Origin: Cenarchaeum sp.
Lineage (GTDB): Archaea; Thermoproteota; Nitrososphaeria; Nitrososphaerales; Nitrosopumilaceae
Direction of reading: 5' to 3'
Assembly: GCA_007570915.1 (NCBI GenBank)
Contig: RKSK01000161.1
Coordinates: forward strand, 1 to 14,265
DNA: 14,265 bases
The notes under the pieces are model-generated. The model worked only from the letters and a program-made list of their open reading frames with translations. It had not been told where the DNA came from and made no database searches. Within the stretch, counting starts at the first letter, position 1. Every line of letters starts with the position of its first letter. Shown here one piece after another: positions 6,612 to 13,697 of the stretch. A program made the position numbers and the translations under genes.

Positions 6612-7133
6612 TCACGCGCCGACGACGCGCTTGCCGCGCGCCGACGGCACGATGCGCCTGCGCGCGCCTGCAAACCCCGCGTCAAGCTCGCGGCCCTGCT
6701 GCACCCGGTCAAGGAGGACGGCGAGCGCGGCGACCTCCGAGTGCGGCTGCGCGCCGACTGCGACGTTATAGTCGGCGGCGTCATACACCTCGCGCGGGAC
6801 CTTGCCTGCGCCGATGACGACGAGTATGGACTCCTCGCCGGCGATCCTCGGGGCCGCCTCGCCGACGGGGACGCCGTACATCGTCAGGTGGACGACGCGC
6901 TCGCCGCGCGCCGGCGCGCCGGCGAGGACCCTGCGCCACGACGGCGTGGGCACGACCTCAAAGTCTCCCCCCCACGCCTCGCGGACCGCGTCGAGCGTGC
7001 GCGGTATCGAGCCGCCTATGTCGCTCATGTATATGCGCGCCGCGCCGAACGCGCGCGCGACGAGGGCCGCGTGCGTCGTCACGCGGTCGTCGCGCACGAG
7101 GCGCTCGCCTATGCGGAGGACGCTTATCTTCAT
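6612..7133 (-). CDS. trm56: tRNA (cytidine-56 2'-O)-methyltransferase aTrm56
   Basis: This 173-residue SPOUT-class enzyme is specific to archaea and methylates the 2'-hydroxyl of C56 in the T loop of tRNA, using SAM. The family signature is clear: the N-terminus MKISVLRIGERLVRDDR, TTHAALVARAFGA at 19-31, the knot segments VVIGAGKVPREVYDAADYNV (105-124), and the block VAVGAQPHSEVAALAVLLDR (124-143). The length is normal. The ATG at 7133 overlaps the hflX stop by 4 bp (ATGA), which suggests translational coupling in a phoU-hflX-trm56 operon. A longer reading that starts inside hflX has no support. Confidence 0.95.
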   Translation of the reverse strand: MKISVLRIGERLVRDDRVTTHAALVARAFGAARIYMSDIGGSIPRTLDAVREAWGGDFEVVPTPSWRRVLAGAPARGERVVHLTMYGVPVGEAAPRIAGEESILVVIGAGKVPREVYDAADYNVAVGAQPHSEVAALAVLLDRVQQGRELDAGFAGARRRIVPSARGKRVVGA

Positions 7134-8200
7134 TCGCCACCGCGCCCCATGACCGCGTCGAGCGCGCGGCCAAGGCCGTCGAGGCCCTCGCGCGCCAGCG
7201 CGGACACCCTGACGGCCCCCGTCCCGTCCAGGCCGAGGGCCGCCTCTAGGGCGGCAAGCTCGGCGTCGCCGACAAGGTCGGCCTTGTTTAGCGCGACGAC
7301 GACGCGCGCCGGCTGGACGTCGAGCTCGCCCAGCGTGCGCCGGCATGTCGAGAGCTTTGAGGCGGCAAGCTCGGCGGGGTCGCTTGCGTCTATGACGAGT
7401 ATGATCGCGTCCGCATGCGTCATCTCCTCGAGCGTCGACTTGAACGCCTCGATCATGTACGCCGGCAGCTCGGTGATAAAGCCGACCGTGTCCGAGACGA
7501 GGCGCTCGGCGCCGCCTATCCCCGCGCGCCGGACCGTCGTCGAGAGCGTCGTGAAGGGCTCCTCGCCGCGCTGGCGGTCCTCGCCGGTGAGCGCGTTAAA
7601 GAGCGTCGTCTTGCCCGCAGACGTGTAGCCCGCAAGCGAGACGGTCCGCAGGCCGAGGCGCTCGCGCGACCTGCGGTGGAGCTCCCTCCGCCGCGCCGCC
7701 GCGCGCAGGCGCGCCCTGACGGACTCCATCCTGTGGCGGATGTCGTCATAGTACACGTCCACGCCAAACTTGCCTATGCCCATAAACCCCGGCTGCTCGC
7801 CCATCTTTGCGAGGCGCACGCTCTCCCTGGCGCGCGACATCTCGTAGCGCATCTGCGCGAGGCGGACTTGCAGGCGCGCCTCGTCGCTGGTCGCGCGCCT
7901 GGCGAATATCTCGAGTATGACCGCCTCGCGGTCGAGTATCTCGGTGTGGATGCGCGAGGCGAGGTTGTAGTTCTGGCTGGGCCTTAGGAGCTCGTCTAGG
8001 ACCACGACGTCCGGCCCGAGGCGGCCGGCGGCCTCCTCGAGGCGCTCGACTGTCCCCTCGCCGAGGCCGTACTTTGCGCGGCGCGCGTGCCCCCTGGGGA
8101 CCGTCGAGACGACGCTGTACCCTGCGGCCTCGCAGAGCGAGACGGCCTCGTCGAGGCCGTCGCCTAGGGGGCGCGTGACGAGTATCGCCGTCTTGGCCAT
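7130..8200 (-). CDS. hflX: HflX family GTPase
   Basis: This 356-residue GTPase of the OBG/HflX group associates with the large ribosomal subunit; in bacteria it rescues stalled or stressed ribosomes. The N-terminal HflX domain (about 4-110) contains LLRPSQNYNLASRIHTEILD, and a helical linker follows (about 105-180). The G domain shows G1 GYTSAGKTT (191-199), G3 DTVGF (237-241), G4 NKAD (305-308) and a G5-like SA (333-334). The glycine-rich motif before the linker reads PGFMGIGKFGVD rather than the bacterial form with ETQLETDRR. The long bacterial C-terminal domain is absent. The ATG at 8200 lies 9 nt after the stop of the PhoU gene, and the 3' end overlaps trm56. Confidence 0.94.
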   Translation of the reverse strand: MAKTAILVTRPLGDGLDEAVSLCEAAGYSVVSTVPRGHARRAKYGLGEGTVERLEEAAGRLGPDVVVLDELLRPSQNYNLASRIHTEILDREAVILEIFARRATSDEARLQVRLAQMRYEMSRARESVRLAKMGEQPGFMGIGKFGVDVYYDDIRHRMESVRARLRAAARRRELHRRSRERLGLRTVSLAGYTSAGKTTLFNALTGEDRQRGEEPFTTLSTTVRRAGIGGAERLVSDTVGFITELPAYMIEAFKSTLEEMTHADAIILVIDASDPAELAASKLSTCRRTLGELDVQPARVVVALNKADLVGDAELAALEAALGLDGTGAVRVSALAREGLDGLGRALDAVMGRGGE

Positions 8201-8209
8201 CCTCGCCCC

Positions 8210-9265
8210 CTAGGGCGCCGCGCGCGCGCCGCGCGACGTGGCCTTGCCGATGTTCATGTTCAGGACGGTCTCGGCAATGTCGGCGGCGTACTCGGATATG
8301 CGCCTGATGTCCTCGGCGATCCTCCTTGCCCTGTACCCCTCCTCTGACCTGCCGCGCCGCGTCGCCTCGAGGACGGCCCTCTCAAGGTGCGCTATGCCCG
8401 TGTCGTCGACGGTCTTTTCGGCGAGCGCATAGTTGCCCGTGAAGAGCGCCGTGCACGCGCCGTCCAGGGCCGAGGAGGCGTGCCCTGCCATCTCGGCGAG
8501 GCGCGAGGAGAGGCGCGGGCCGATCGCCGTGCGGAACTCGAGCGGGTCGCGCGCGATGGCCACGGCGTGGTCGCCGGACCTCTCTACGGACTTGACGACA
8601 AGGCGGTAGTCGAGGCAGTTTGGCGCGTTTCCGAGGCCAAGGTCGCCGAGCACGCCCTCGTCGTCGACTGCGAGCTTGAGCTGGCGCGTGATGTAAAAGC
8701 CAAACCTGTCGACCTCGTCGTCGGCGCCGATGACCTCGCGCGCAAGGTCCACGTCGTGGCCAGAGACGGCTGCCACAGAGTCGTCAAGCATCGACCTTGA
8801 GAGGTGGATCATCCGCTTGAACGCGCCGTCGACGGAGAGGGCCACGGTGTTGACGAGGACCTGTATCGTGATCCCCGCGCTAGAGTCAGAGATGATCTCG
8901 GCCCCGACGAGGCGGCGCCTCACGGCGTCCTTTATGGCGTTGCGCTGCGCGGCCCCAAAGGGGGCCGTCCCGCGCACGACGTGTATGATCGTGTGCCCGC
9001 GCAGGTAGAGCGAGATCACCTTGCGGACCAGCGAGGCCGGCGTGGAGGCGCTGTCCACGCTCACCGTGGCCTCTGACGCGCCCACGCCGGCGGCCCCGAC
9101 CGCCCTCTCGTGGGGCAGCGAGACGCGCATCGAGGCGGACCCCTGCCTCGTTATGACGACCTGGTCGCCGCTCTTGATCCCCATCTCCTCGGCCCACGGC
9201 TTTGGGAGCGAGACGATGTACGACGAGTTGCCCGTGAACTGGACCTTGCGCGTCTCGCCCTTCAA
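8210..9265 (-). CDS. AbrB-domain PhoU-like regulatory protein
   Basis: This 351-residue protein has an N-terminal SpoVT/AbrB-type swapped-hairpin domain (about 5-45: RKVQFTGNSSYIVSLPKPWA, then GDQVVI). A middle region runs to about 140, and two PhoU-like three-helix repeats follow (about 150-240 and 255-340), with ADDEVDRFGFYITRQ, VERSGDHAVAIARD and RRIAEDIRRISEYAADIAE. PhoU proteins modulate phosphate uptake and signalling. The AbrB-PhoU fusion is an archaeal arrangement and may bind DNA or a phosphate transporter, but no phosphate transport genes are nearby. I chose the TTG at 9265 because a TATA box lies about 28 nt upstream and the AbrB domain begins directly after it. A longer reading to 9454 would place the TATA box inside the gene. 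Confidence 0.88.
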   Translation of the reverse strand: MKGETRKVQFTGNSSYIVSLPKPWAEEMGIKSGDQVVITRQGSASMRVSLPHERAVGAAGVGASEATVSVDSASTPASLVRKVISLYLRGHTIIHVVRGTAPFGAAQRNAIKDAVRRRLVGAEIISDSSAGITIQVLVNTVALSVDGAFKRMIHLSRSMLDDSVAAVSGHDVDLAREVIGADDEVDRFGFYITRQLKLAVDDEGVLGDLGLGNAPNCLDYRLVVKSVERSGDHAVAIARDPLEFRTAIGPRLSSRLAEMAGHASSALDGACTALFTGNYALAEKTVDDTGIAHLERAVLEATRRGRSEEGYRARRIAEDIRRISEYAADIAETVLNMNIGKATSRGARAAP

Positions 9266-9287
9266 CGGGTATATAGCCGGCGGGGGT

Positions 9288-9298
9288 CCTATATAGGG
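9288..9298 (-). promoter_or_regulatory. TATA-box promoter of the phoU-hflX-trm56 operon
   Basis: The palindromic CCTATATAGG is centred about 28 nt before the TTG at 9265. A second ATATA at 9270-9275 is too close to the start to be the main TATA box and may be a regulatory or alternative element. Confidence 0.6.
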
Positions 9299-9436
9299 GT
9301 TGCAGGCGCGCGCGGGCGCGATCTGGGGCTTTGGCGCGCGCGGGACAGTCGATCCGCCGGTGGGGCTAACAGAACGCGGCCATTGGCGCGCAAGCCCCGC
9401 TGCGGCAACGGGCACCCGCGTCGGCGGGCCGCGGCA

Positions 9437-9447
9437 CCTTTTAAAAT
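9437..9447 (+). promoter_or_regulatory. TATA-box promoter of the restriction-modification operon
   Basis: CCTTTTAAAAT lies about 24-34 nt before the ATG of the methyltransferase at 9471 and fits a leaderless transcript. It sits in host-like G/C-rich DNA rather than in the A/T-rich part of the island. Confidence 0.65.
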
Positions 9448-9470
9448 GATCCAAGGCGGCCCGGCGGCTG

Positions 9471-10388
9471 ATGGCGCGCCGCGTCGCCGCGAAAGGGGGA
9501 AGGCGCAGGCCCTACCTGGGTCTGGAGGGCAGGAGCGGCATAAGCGCGCGGACGGTCAGCGCGCCCGGCGGAACCCCTGTAGAGTGCGTCGAGTATGCCG
9601 GCAATGTGGAGAAGTTGCTGGACATTATGCCAGACGCCTCTGTAAGCCTCATAGTAACGTCGCCTCCATACAATCTGGGAAAGGCCTACGAAAAGAGGGT
9701 GAGCATAGACGAGTATCTCAAGGGCCAGGAAGACGTCATCCACAAATGCGTTATGAAATTAAAGGCTGGCGGCTCTGTTTGCTGGCAGACGGGGAATTTT
9801 GTGGAAAACGGACAAATAATCCCGCTTGACATACCGCTGTATCCGATATTTACCGCCCATGGCCTAAAGCTGCGAAACAGGATTGTGTGGCATTTTGGGC
9901 ACGGCCTGCACTGCAAAAGGCGCCTCTCGGGGAGGTACGAGACGATAATGTGGTTTACGAGGGACGAGTACTCGTTTGACCTCGACCCGATCAGGGTTCC
10001 TGCCAAGTACCCAAACAAGAGGTATTTCAGGGGCAAGCGCAAGGGGGAGCTGTCGTGCAACCCGCTGGGCAAAAACCCCACGGACGTCTGGGAGATACCA
10101 AACGTGAAATACAAACACTGCGAAAAGACATCACACCCGGCACAATTTCCAGTTGAGCTTGTCGAACGTCTCATACTTTCAATGACAAAAAAAGGAGACT
10201 ATGTTTTTGACCCATACATGGGATCGGGGTCAACTGGAATTGCGGCTTTAAAAAATAATAGGAACTGCATTGGGGCAGAGAAGAACAAAAACTATGTAAA
10301 AATATGGAGAAAAAGAATTAGCCTGTTAGAGCAGGGGGAGCTCAAAACAAGACCTATGGGAAAGCCCATACATGTACCGCCGACATGA
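9471..10388 (+). CDS. DNA methyltransferase of a BglII-type restriction-modification system (N4-cytosine or N6-adenine, beta class)
   Basis: This 305-residue enzyme carries the catalytic motif IV TSPPYNLG (63-70) before the SAM-binding motif I VFDPYMGSGSTG (245-256), the order of beta-class amino-methyltransferases. SPPY is the form most often seen in N4-cytosine enzymes, although some N6-adenine enzymes also have it. It would protect host DNA from the endonuclease encoded next, whose start overlaps this stop (ATGA). About 38 residues precede the core, are rich in Arg and Gly, and are encoded by G/C-rich DNA. From about 9600 the base composition turns A/T-rich, unlike the neighbours, and the 3' third is the most A/T-rich. 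The ATG at 9471 has a TATA box 28 nt upstream. The sequence specificity is inferred from the endonuclease partner. Confidence 0.92.
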   Translation: MARRVAAKGGRRRPYLGLEGRSGISARTVSAPGGTPVECVEYAGNVEKLLDIMPDASVSLIVTSPPYNLGKAYEKRVSIDEYLKGQEDVIHKCVMKLKAGGSVCWQTGNFVENGQIIPLDIPLYPIFTAHGLKLRNRIVWHFGHGLHCKRRLSGRYETIMWFTRDEYSFDLDPIRVPAKYPNKRYFRGKRKGELSCNPLGKNPTDVWEIPNVKYKHCEKTSHPAQFPVELVERLILSMTKKGDYVFDPYMGSGSTGIAALKNNRNCIGAEKNKNYVKIWRKRISLLEQGELKTRPMGKPIHVPPT

Positions 10389-10933
10389 GAATCGTGGATG
10401 ACTACTCGCATCTAGGCGGCAAAGAGATAATCCACGCCCATCACGCAGATGTCGAGAAGGACATCAACCAGGCTATTGGAGCTGTACAAGCTCATAAGAC
10501 AAAGGTAAGTAAAGAAAAACACCGCAAGGGGAAAACGCTGTTTTCGCCCTCTGAGATCAACAAATCTTTTAAAAAGGAGTTTAGCGAGAGGGGGTTTAAA
10601 GAAATTAAAACACACTTTGATATAAAATTTAGAGACAAAGAGGGAAATCCACAAACAACAAAAGGGTATAAGCAGGTCGACCACAGCAAGGATAGAATAA
10701 ATGTCGAGGTGCAGTTTGGAAAGTACGCTTTCATGTTTTACGACATGTCTAAATTCCAGCAGTTCTTCAACGAAGACAAAATTGACGCCGCTGTAGAAAT
10801 TGTTCCAACAAACTGGCTTAAACGATCTATGTCGTCCGGGGTGTCGTATGGAGAGCAGCTCGTCACTGACATCAAGCGGCTGCGCCGGACATTTCCGGCG
10901 GTGCCAGTGTGGATAATCATGGTTGGCAACTAG
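10385..10933 (+). CDS. Type II restriction endonuclease, BglII/BstYI family
   Basis: This 182-residue protein is recognised from similarity to BglII: the N-terminus MRIVDDYSH, the active-site segment D99-x8-E108-V-Q110-F with following Y and F, and the C-terminal YGEQLVTDIKRL with PVWIIMVG. D99, E108 and Q110 have the same spacing as BglII D84, E93 and Q95, which bind the metal and cleave DNA. BglII itself is about 40 residues longer, so this is a compact form. The family cuts AGATCT or RGATCY, but the exact specificity here is unknown. The DNA is clearly A/T-rich and uses codons such as AAA and TTT, unlike its host-like neighbours, indicating transfer. No controller protein gene is visible. 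Confidence 0.9.
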   Translation: MRIVDDYSHLGGKEIIHAHHADVEKDINQAIGAVQAHKTKVSKEKHRKGKTLFSPSEINKSFKKEFSERGFKEIKTHFDIKFRDKEGNPQTTKGYKQVDHSKDRINVEVQFGKYAFMFYDMSKFQQFFNEDKIDAAVEIVPTNWLKRSMSSGVSYGEQLVTDIKRLRRTFPAVPVWIIMVGN

Positions 10934-10943
10934 ACACTGAGAT

Positions 10944-10958
10944 CTGTCATTTTGACAG
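10944..10958. terminator. Short perfect hairpin between converging genes
   Basis: CTGTCA (10944-10949) and TGACAG (10953-10958) form a six-base-pair stem with a TTT loop. It lies just after the endonuclease stop and contains the thiL stop codon of the opposite strand. It could be a bidirectional 3'-end element, but there is no long T tract, so the call is tentative. Confidence 0.35.
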
Positions 10959-11909
10959 GTGGCGCCACCCGGCGTTGCGGACGCGGACGCGCCTGCCAGA
11001 GTCCGCAAGGACGACGCCGCGCCCCGGCGCGACGCGCCCGATCTCCAGGAGGCGCACGCCGTGGCGCGCGGCGCGCCGGCGCAGCGCGGCGCGCGAGGAC
11101 GGCCGGCACGCAAAGACCGTCTCGTACTCCTCGCCGCCATAGAGCACGAGATCCATGGCGTCAAGGCCGTTGCTCGCGGCAAACCCACGCACGCCCTCGC
11201 CGGCCGGCGCGGCGTCGACCTCGACGCGCACGCGGCCCTGCGTGGCGATCTCCCAGAGCGTCGCCGCAAGGCCGTCGCTCGAGTCCATCGAGGCCGTAAA
11301 GTGGCGCGCGGCCCCCGCGCAAAAGCCCAGCGGCGGGGAGGGGCGGAACAGCGCGCGGCGCGCCGCGGACGCAAAGCGCGCAGTCGAGGCGAGGCGCCCC
11401 CGCGACGTGGCGATCGCCAGGCCCGCGGCGGCGTGGCCAAAGGGGCCGGTCACCATGACAACGTCGCCGGCGCGAGCGCCGGAGCGGCGAGGGACGCGCC
11501 GCGGCGCCTCGCCCAGCGCGCAGACGGTGATCGAGAGGCCGTCGCCGCCGTTCGTGTCGCCGCCGAGAAACCTGATCCCAAACTCAGAGGCCGCGCCGGC
11601 CAGGCCCGAGGCGAGCTGGCGCACGTGCGCGCGCGGCGTGCCCCGCGCGAGCGTTATCGACGCGAGCGCGAGGCGCGGGCGCGCCCCCTTTGAGGCAAAG
11701 TCGCTCACGCACGCGACGACGGCCTTTCTCGCGGCGTCCCTGGGCGACATTCCCGGCGGCACGTCAGTCGAGGCGACAAGCGTGTCGACCTTTGCGAGGA
11801 GACGCGCCGAGCGCACGGTTGCGGCCTCGGCGTCGTCGTGCGGGCCGCGCAGGCCCAGCGCGCGGCGAAACTCGGCGATGACGCCGTGCTCGTCAGGATG
11901 CGCGCGCAA
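10947..11909 (-). CDS. thiL: Thiamine-monophosphate kinase
   Basis: This 320-residue enzyme phosphorylates thiamine monophosphate to thiamine diphosphate with ATP, the last step of cofactor synthesis. It belongs to the PurM/AIR-synthase-like fold. Visible signatures are the N-terminal HDDAEAATV (24-32), the DTLVASTDVPPGM stretch (42-54), VSDFASKGARP (68-78), LGGDTNGGDG (115-124), the second-half SMDSSDGLA (207-215) and YGGEEYETVF near 263-272. The length is normal. The start is most likely the TTG at 11909, which overlaps the end of the upstream phosphohexomutase gene by 17 bp; no better start lies nearby. It converges on the restriction endonuclease gene. Confidence 0.9.
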   Translation of the reverse strand: MRAHPDEHGVIAEFRRALGLRGPHDDAEAATVRSARLLAKVDTLVASTDVPPGMSPRDAARKAVVACVSDFASKGARPRLALASITLARGTPRAHVRQLASGLAGAASEFGIRFLGGDTNGGDGLSITVCALGEAPRRVPRRSGARAGDVVMVTGPFGHAAAGLAIATSRGRLASTARFASAARRALFRPSPPLGFCAGAARHFTASMDSSDGLAATLWEIATQGRVRVEVDAAPAGEGVRGFAASNGLDAMDLVLYGGEEYETVFACRPSSRAALRRRAARHGVRLLEIGRVAPGRGVVLADSGRRVRVRNAGWRHLSK

Positions 11910-13176
11910 CCCCCTCCACCGCCTCGCGCGCCATGCGCGCCAGCCGCCTCGCGCGGGCCGCGTCGTCCGACTCGACGGACACCCTCACGGCGTCCTCCGT
12001 GTTTGACCCGCGGACCAGCAGCCACGTCGACTCGCCGTCTGTCCCCTTGAACCCGCCGATGCCGACGTCCTCGGAGAACTCGCCTCGCAGCATGTCGCCG
12101 GCGGCCTCGACGATCCGCGCATGCGCTGCCGCCGGCGCGGCGACCTTTTCCCTTGTGCGGTGCAGCGCCGAGACGCGGCGCAGCGGCGCGTCCAGCGTCC
12201 CGTCGGCGGCCATAGAGGCCACAATTGCGCCGGCGACAATGCCGTCGCGGCACATGTTGAACGCGGGGTGCACGAGCCCCGCGCTGCTCCCCTCCCCGCC
12301 TACGGCGCGCGAGCCCCGCTCCAGCGCGTCGACTACGTTGGCCTCCCCGACCATTGTGGCCGTCACGCTTGCGCCGGCGTCCCTCGCGATCGCCGCCACC
12401 GCCGAGCTCGTGTCCTCGCTTATCGCGACCGCCCGCGCGCCGCGCGCGAGCGCCCACGCCACGCCGGCGGCAAGCGTCGCGTCCGGCGCGCACACTGCCC
12501 CCCGCCGCGCAATGACTGCGCGGTCCCCGTCAAGGTCAAGCGCGACGCCAACGTCGCACGGCCCGCTCGCCGCGGCGAGCGCGCCGAGCCCGCCCGACGT
12601 CGGGTCCGGGCCGCGGCCGGCGCGGACCTCGGTGACCGCGCAGCCGGCCCCCTCGAGGACCTCGCGCGCCGTGCGCGCAGCCGCGCCGCCTCCGGCGTCA
12701 AGGGCAACGCGCGCGCCGGCGGCCGTGCCGCCCAGCATCCCCAGCGCGTCGCGCACGTACGAGCTCCCGGCGCGCCGCGCGCCCCCCACGCGCCCGTGGC
12801 ACGGGCCGCCGCGCCGGCGCGCGCCGCGCACGGCCACGGCGTCGATCCCCCTGCCGCGGACCGCAAACTTGAGGCCGTTCCATTCTGCGGGGTTGTGCGA
12901 CGCCGTGACGGCAACGCCGCACCCCGCGCGGGCCGACTCGCGGACCACGACCGGCGTCGGGGCGACGCCGAGGTCCAGCACGTCAAGGCCGGCGGCGCGC
13001 AGGCCCGCCGAGGCGGCCCTGGCCAGCAGGGGGCCGGACTCGCGCGTGTCCGTGCCCAGCGCGCACGCCGCCCCCGCGCCGGCCATCGCGCCAAAGGACT
13101 CGCAGAGGGCCGCGGCCTCGCGCGGCCCGAGGCCACCCCCCACGACGCCCCTCACGCCAGACACGCCGGCCCTCAC
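11893..13176 (-). CDS. Phosphohexomutase (phosphomannomutase/phosphoglucosamine mutase family)
   Basis: This 427-residue alpha-D-phosphohexomutase interconverts hexose 1- and 6-phosphates; the sugar cannot be fixed from sequence. The N-terminal loop AGVSGVRG is present. The catalytic phosphoserine loop is TASHNP with S93. Metal-binding DLDGDR is at 214-219. A sugar-binding loop GGEGSSAG (293-300) departs from the usual GEMSGH or GEQSGH, and the phosphate loop is RGSNTEDAVRV (389-399). The GTG at 13176 is chosen because it directly precedes the conserved N-terminus and has a TATA box 26 nt upstream. The gene overlaps thiL by 17 bp. The middle of the protein is unusually rich in Ala, Arg and Gly, consistent with the G/C bias. 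Confidence 0.88.
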   Translation of the reverse strand: MRAGVSGVRGVVGGGLGPREAAALCESFGAMAGAGAACALGTDTRESGPLLARAASAGLRAAGLDVLDLGVAPTPVVVRESARAGCGVAVTASHNPAEWNGLKFAVRGRGIDAVAVRGARRRGGPCHGRVGGARRAGSSYVRDALGMLGGTAAGARVALDAGGGAAARTAREVLEGAGCAVTEVRAGRGPDPTSGGLGALAAASGPCDVGVALDLDGDRAVIARRGAVCAPDATLAAGVAWALARGARAVAISEDTSSAVAAIARDAGASVTATMVGEANVVDALERGSRAVGGEGSSAGLVHPAFNMCRDGIVAGAIVASMAADGTLDAPLRRVSALHRTREKVAAPAAAHARIVEAAGDMLRGEFSEDVGIGGFKGTDGESTWLLVRGSNTEDAVRVSVESDDAARARRLARMAREAVEGVARAS

Positions 13177-13196
13177 GCCCGCCCGCCCTCAAAGGC

Positions 13197-13206
13197 TTTT
13201 TATTAA
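13197..13206. promoter_or_regulatory. Shared A/T box between divergent phosphohexomutase and tRNA-Thr
   Basis: TTTTTATTAA is the only A/T-rich block between the GTG at 13176 (minus) and the tRNA start at 13229 (plus). It is centred about 26-27 nt from both starts, so the same ten bases appear to serve as the TATA box in both directions. Confidence 0.6.
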
Positions 13207-13228
13207 CTCTGGTCGGCGGGGCGCGCGC

Positions 13229-13305
13229 GCCTCGGTAGCTCAGTCTGGCAGAGCGAGCGCTTCGTAAGCGCTAGGTCATGGGTTCAGATCCCATCCGAGG
13301 CTCCA
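13229..13305 (+). tRNA. tRNA-Thr (anticodon CGT), CCA encoded
   Basis: The cloverleaf is complete. The acceptor GCCTCGG (13229-13235) pairs with CCGAGGC (13295-13301). The D stem is GCTC/GAGC. The anticodon stem is AGCGC/GCGCT with loop TTCGTAA, giving anticodon CGT at 13263-13265. The T stem is ATGGG/CCCAT with loop TTCAGAT. The discriminator is T13302, followed by an encoded CCA (13303-13305). It reads threonine ACG codons. No intron is visible. Confidence 0.97.
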
Positions 13306-13312
13306 TCACATC

Positions 13313-13396
13313 TCAGCGCTTCGGCTGGTACGCCTCAATGTCGACCTCGAGCTTTTCGCCGAGATCCCTCCACCATTCAGCTGCAGTACCGGCCAT
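13313..13396 (-). CDS. Candidate 27-residue small protein
   Basis: A 28-codon frame runs from the ATG at 13396 to the TGA at 13313 and encodes a Trp/Glu-rich peptide beginning MAGTAAEWWRDLGEKLEVDI and ending EAYQPKR. A canonical TATA box (CTATAAAGG on the minus strand, 13421-13429) lies about 29 nt before the ATG, the same geometry as the other leaderless genes here. The peptide is likely an amphipathic helix with no signal or membrane segment. It ends 8 nt from the tRNA-Thr CCA. I recognise no family. It may be a small regulator or partner protein, or the promoter may instead make a non-coding RNA. Confidence 0.5.
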   Translation of the reverse strand: MAGTAAEWWRDLGEKLEVDIEAYQPKR

Positions 13397-13407
13397 CCCG
13401 CGCGCGC

Positions 13408-13422
13408 GGCCCCGGCGGGGCC
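13408..13422. repeat. G/C palindrome between TATA box and start of the small ORF
   Basis: GGCCCC and GGGGCC flank GGC, a six-base-pair inverted repeat lying directly downstream of the TATA box and upstream of the ATG at 13396. It could be an operator, or merely a product of the high G/C content. Confidence 0.4.
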
Positions 13423-13436
13423 TTTATAGATCTATC
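13421..13436 (-). promoter_or_regulatory. TATA-box promoter of the 27-residue ORF, containing an AGATCT site
   Basis: On the minus strand the block reads TAGATCTATAAAGG, with CTATAAAGG centred about 29 nt before the ATG at 13396. The palindrome ATAGATCTAT at 13426-13435 contains AGATCT, the site cut by BglII itself. Confidence 0.55.
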
Positions 13437-13638
13437 GGTGGCCCCCGCCGGCGGGGCCTGCGGGCCCGGAACCGCCCCCGGGCCGGCTCCACTTGCGGTA
13501 CATGATGATCCCAAGGGCCCCCAGCGCGCAGGCCCAAAAGACGGTCCAGCCCGCGGGATCGCCCTGCGCGACCATGCCCAGGTACGCGTAGACGGTCCCT
13601 GCGATCAGCGCAAACCCCACGGCCTCCAGCGCCTTGCC
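13432..13638 (-). CDS. Two-helix small membrane protein, paralogue of its divergent neighbour
   Basis: This 68-residue protein has two hydrophobic helices (about 3-22 and 32-48), joined by a short loop with GDPAGW. The C-terminal tail YRKWSR is followed by a Gly/Pro-rich end. The segment W-x2-FWA-x3-GA-x-G-x-I-x-Y-x2-W is shared with the divergent gene at 13698. I chose the TTG at 13638 because it lies about 31 nt from the ATATAT box at 13667; an earlier in-frame TTG at 13662 would be too close to that box. No catalytic residues are seen and I do not recognise the family. Its 3' end touches the promoter of the 27-residue ORF. Confidence 0.6.
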   Translation of the reverse strand, partial: GKALEAVGFALIAGTVYAYLGMVAQGDPAGWTVFWACALGALGIIMYRKWSRPGGGSGPAGPAGGGHR

Positions 13639-13664
13639 CAACGGCGGGCCGCGCGGGGCCAAAA

Positions 13665-13674
13665 AGATATATTG
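13665..13674. promoter_or_regulatory. Shared bidirectional TATA box of the divergent small membrane genes
   Basis: AGATATATTG contains the palindromic ATATAT at 13667-13672. It is about 28 nt from the plus-strand ATG at 13698 and about 31 nt from the minus-strand TTG at 13638, and no other A/T-rich block is available to either gene. Confidence 0.6.
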
Positions 13675-13697
13675 TTTTGCCGCCGCGGCCCCGCCGG

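Noticed and set aside
9471..10933. The restriction-modification pair as part of a larger new defence island
   Set aside because: The genes on both sides are core functions (PhoU operon, thiL). No further defence genes, integrase or repeats are seen.
11933..13267. A 444-codon plus-strand open frame opposite the phosphohexomutase
   Set aside because: It is low-complexity Ala/Pro/Ser/Arg sequence that runs into the tRNA-Thr gene; high G/C content removes stop codons. The mutase on the minus strand has all its catalytic motifs.
13278..13505. 75-codon plus-strand open frame starting inside tRNA-Thr
   Set aside because: It begins within the tRNA T arm and runs through a minus-strand promoter and gene end, with no protein features.
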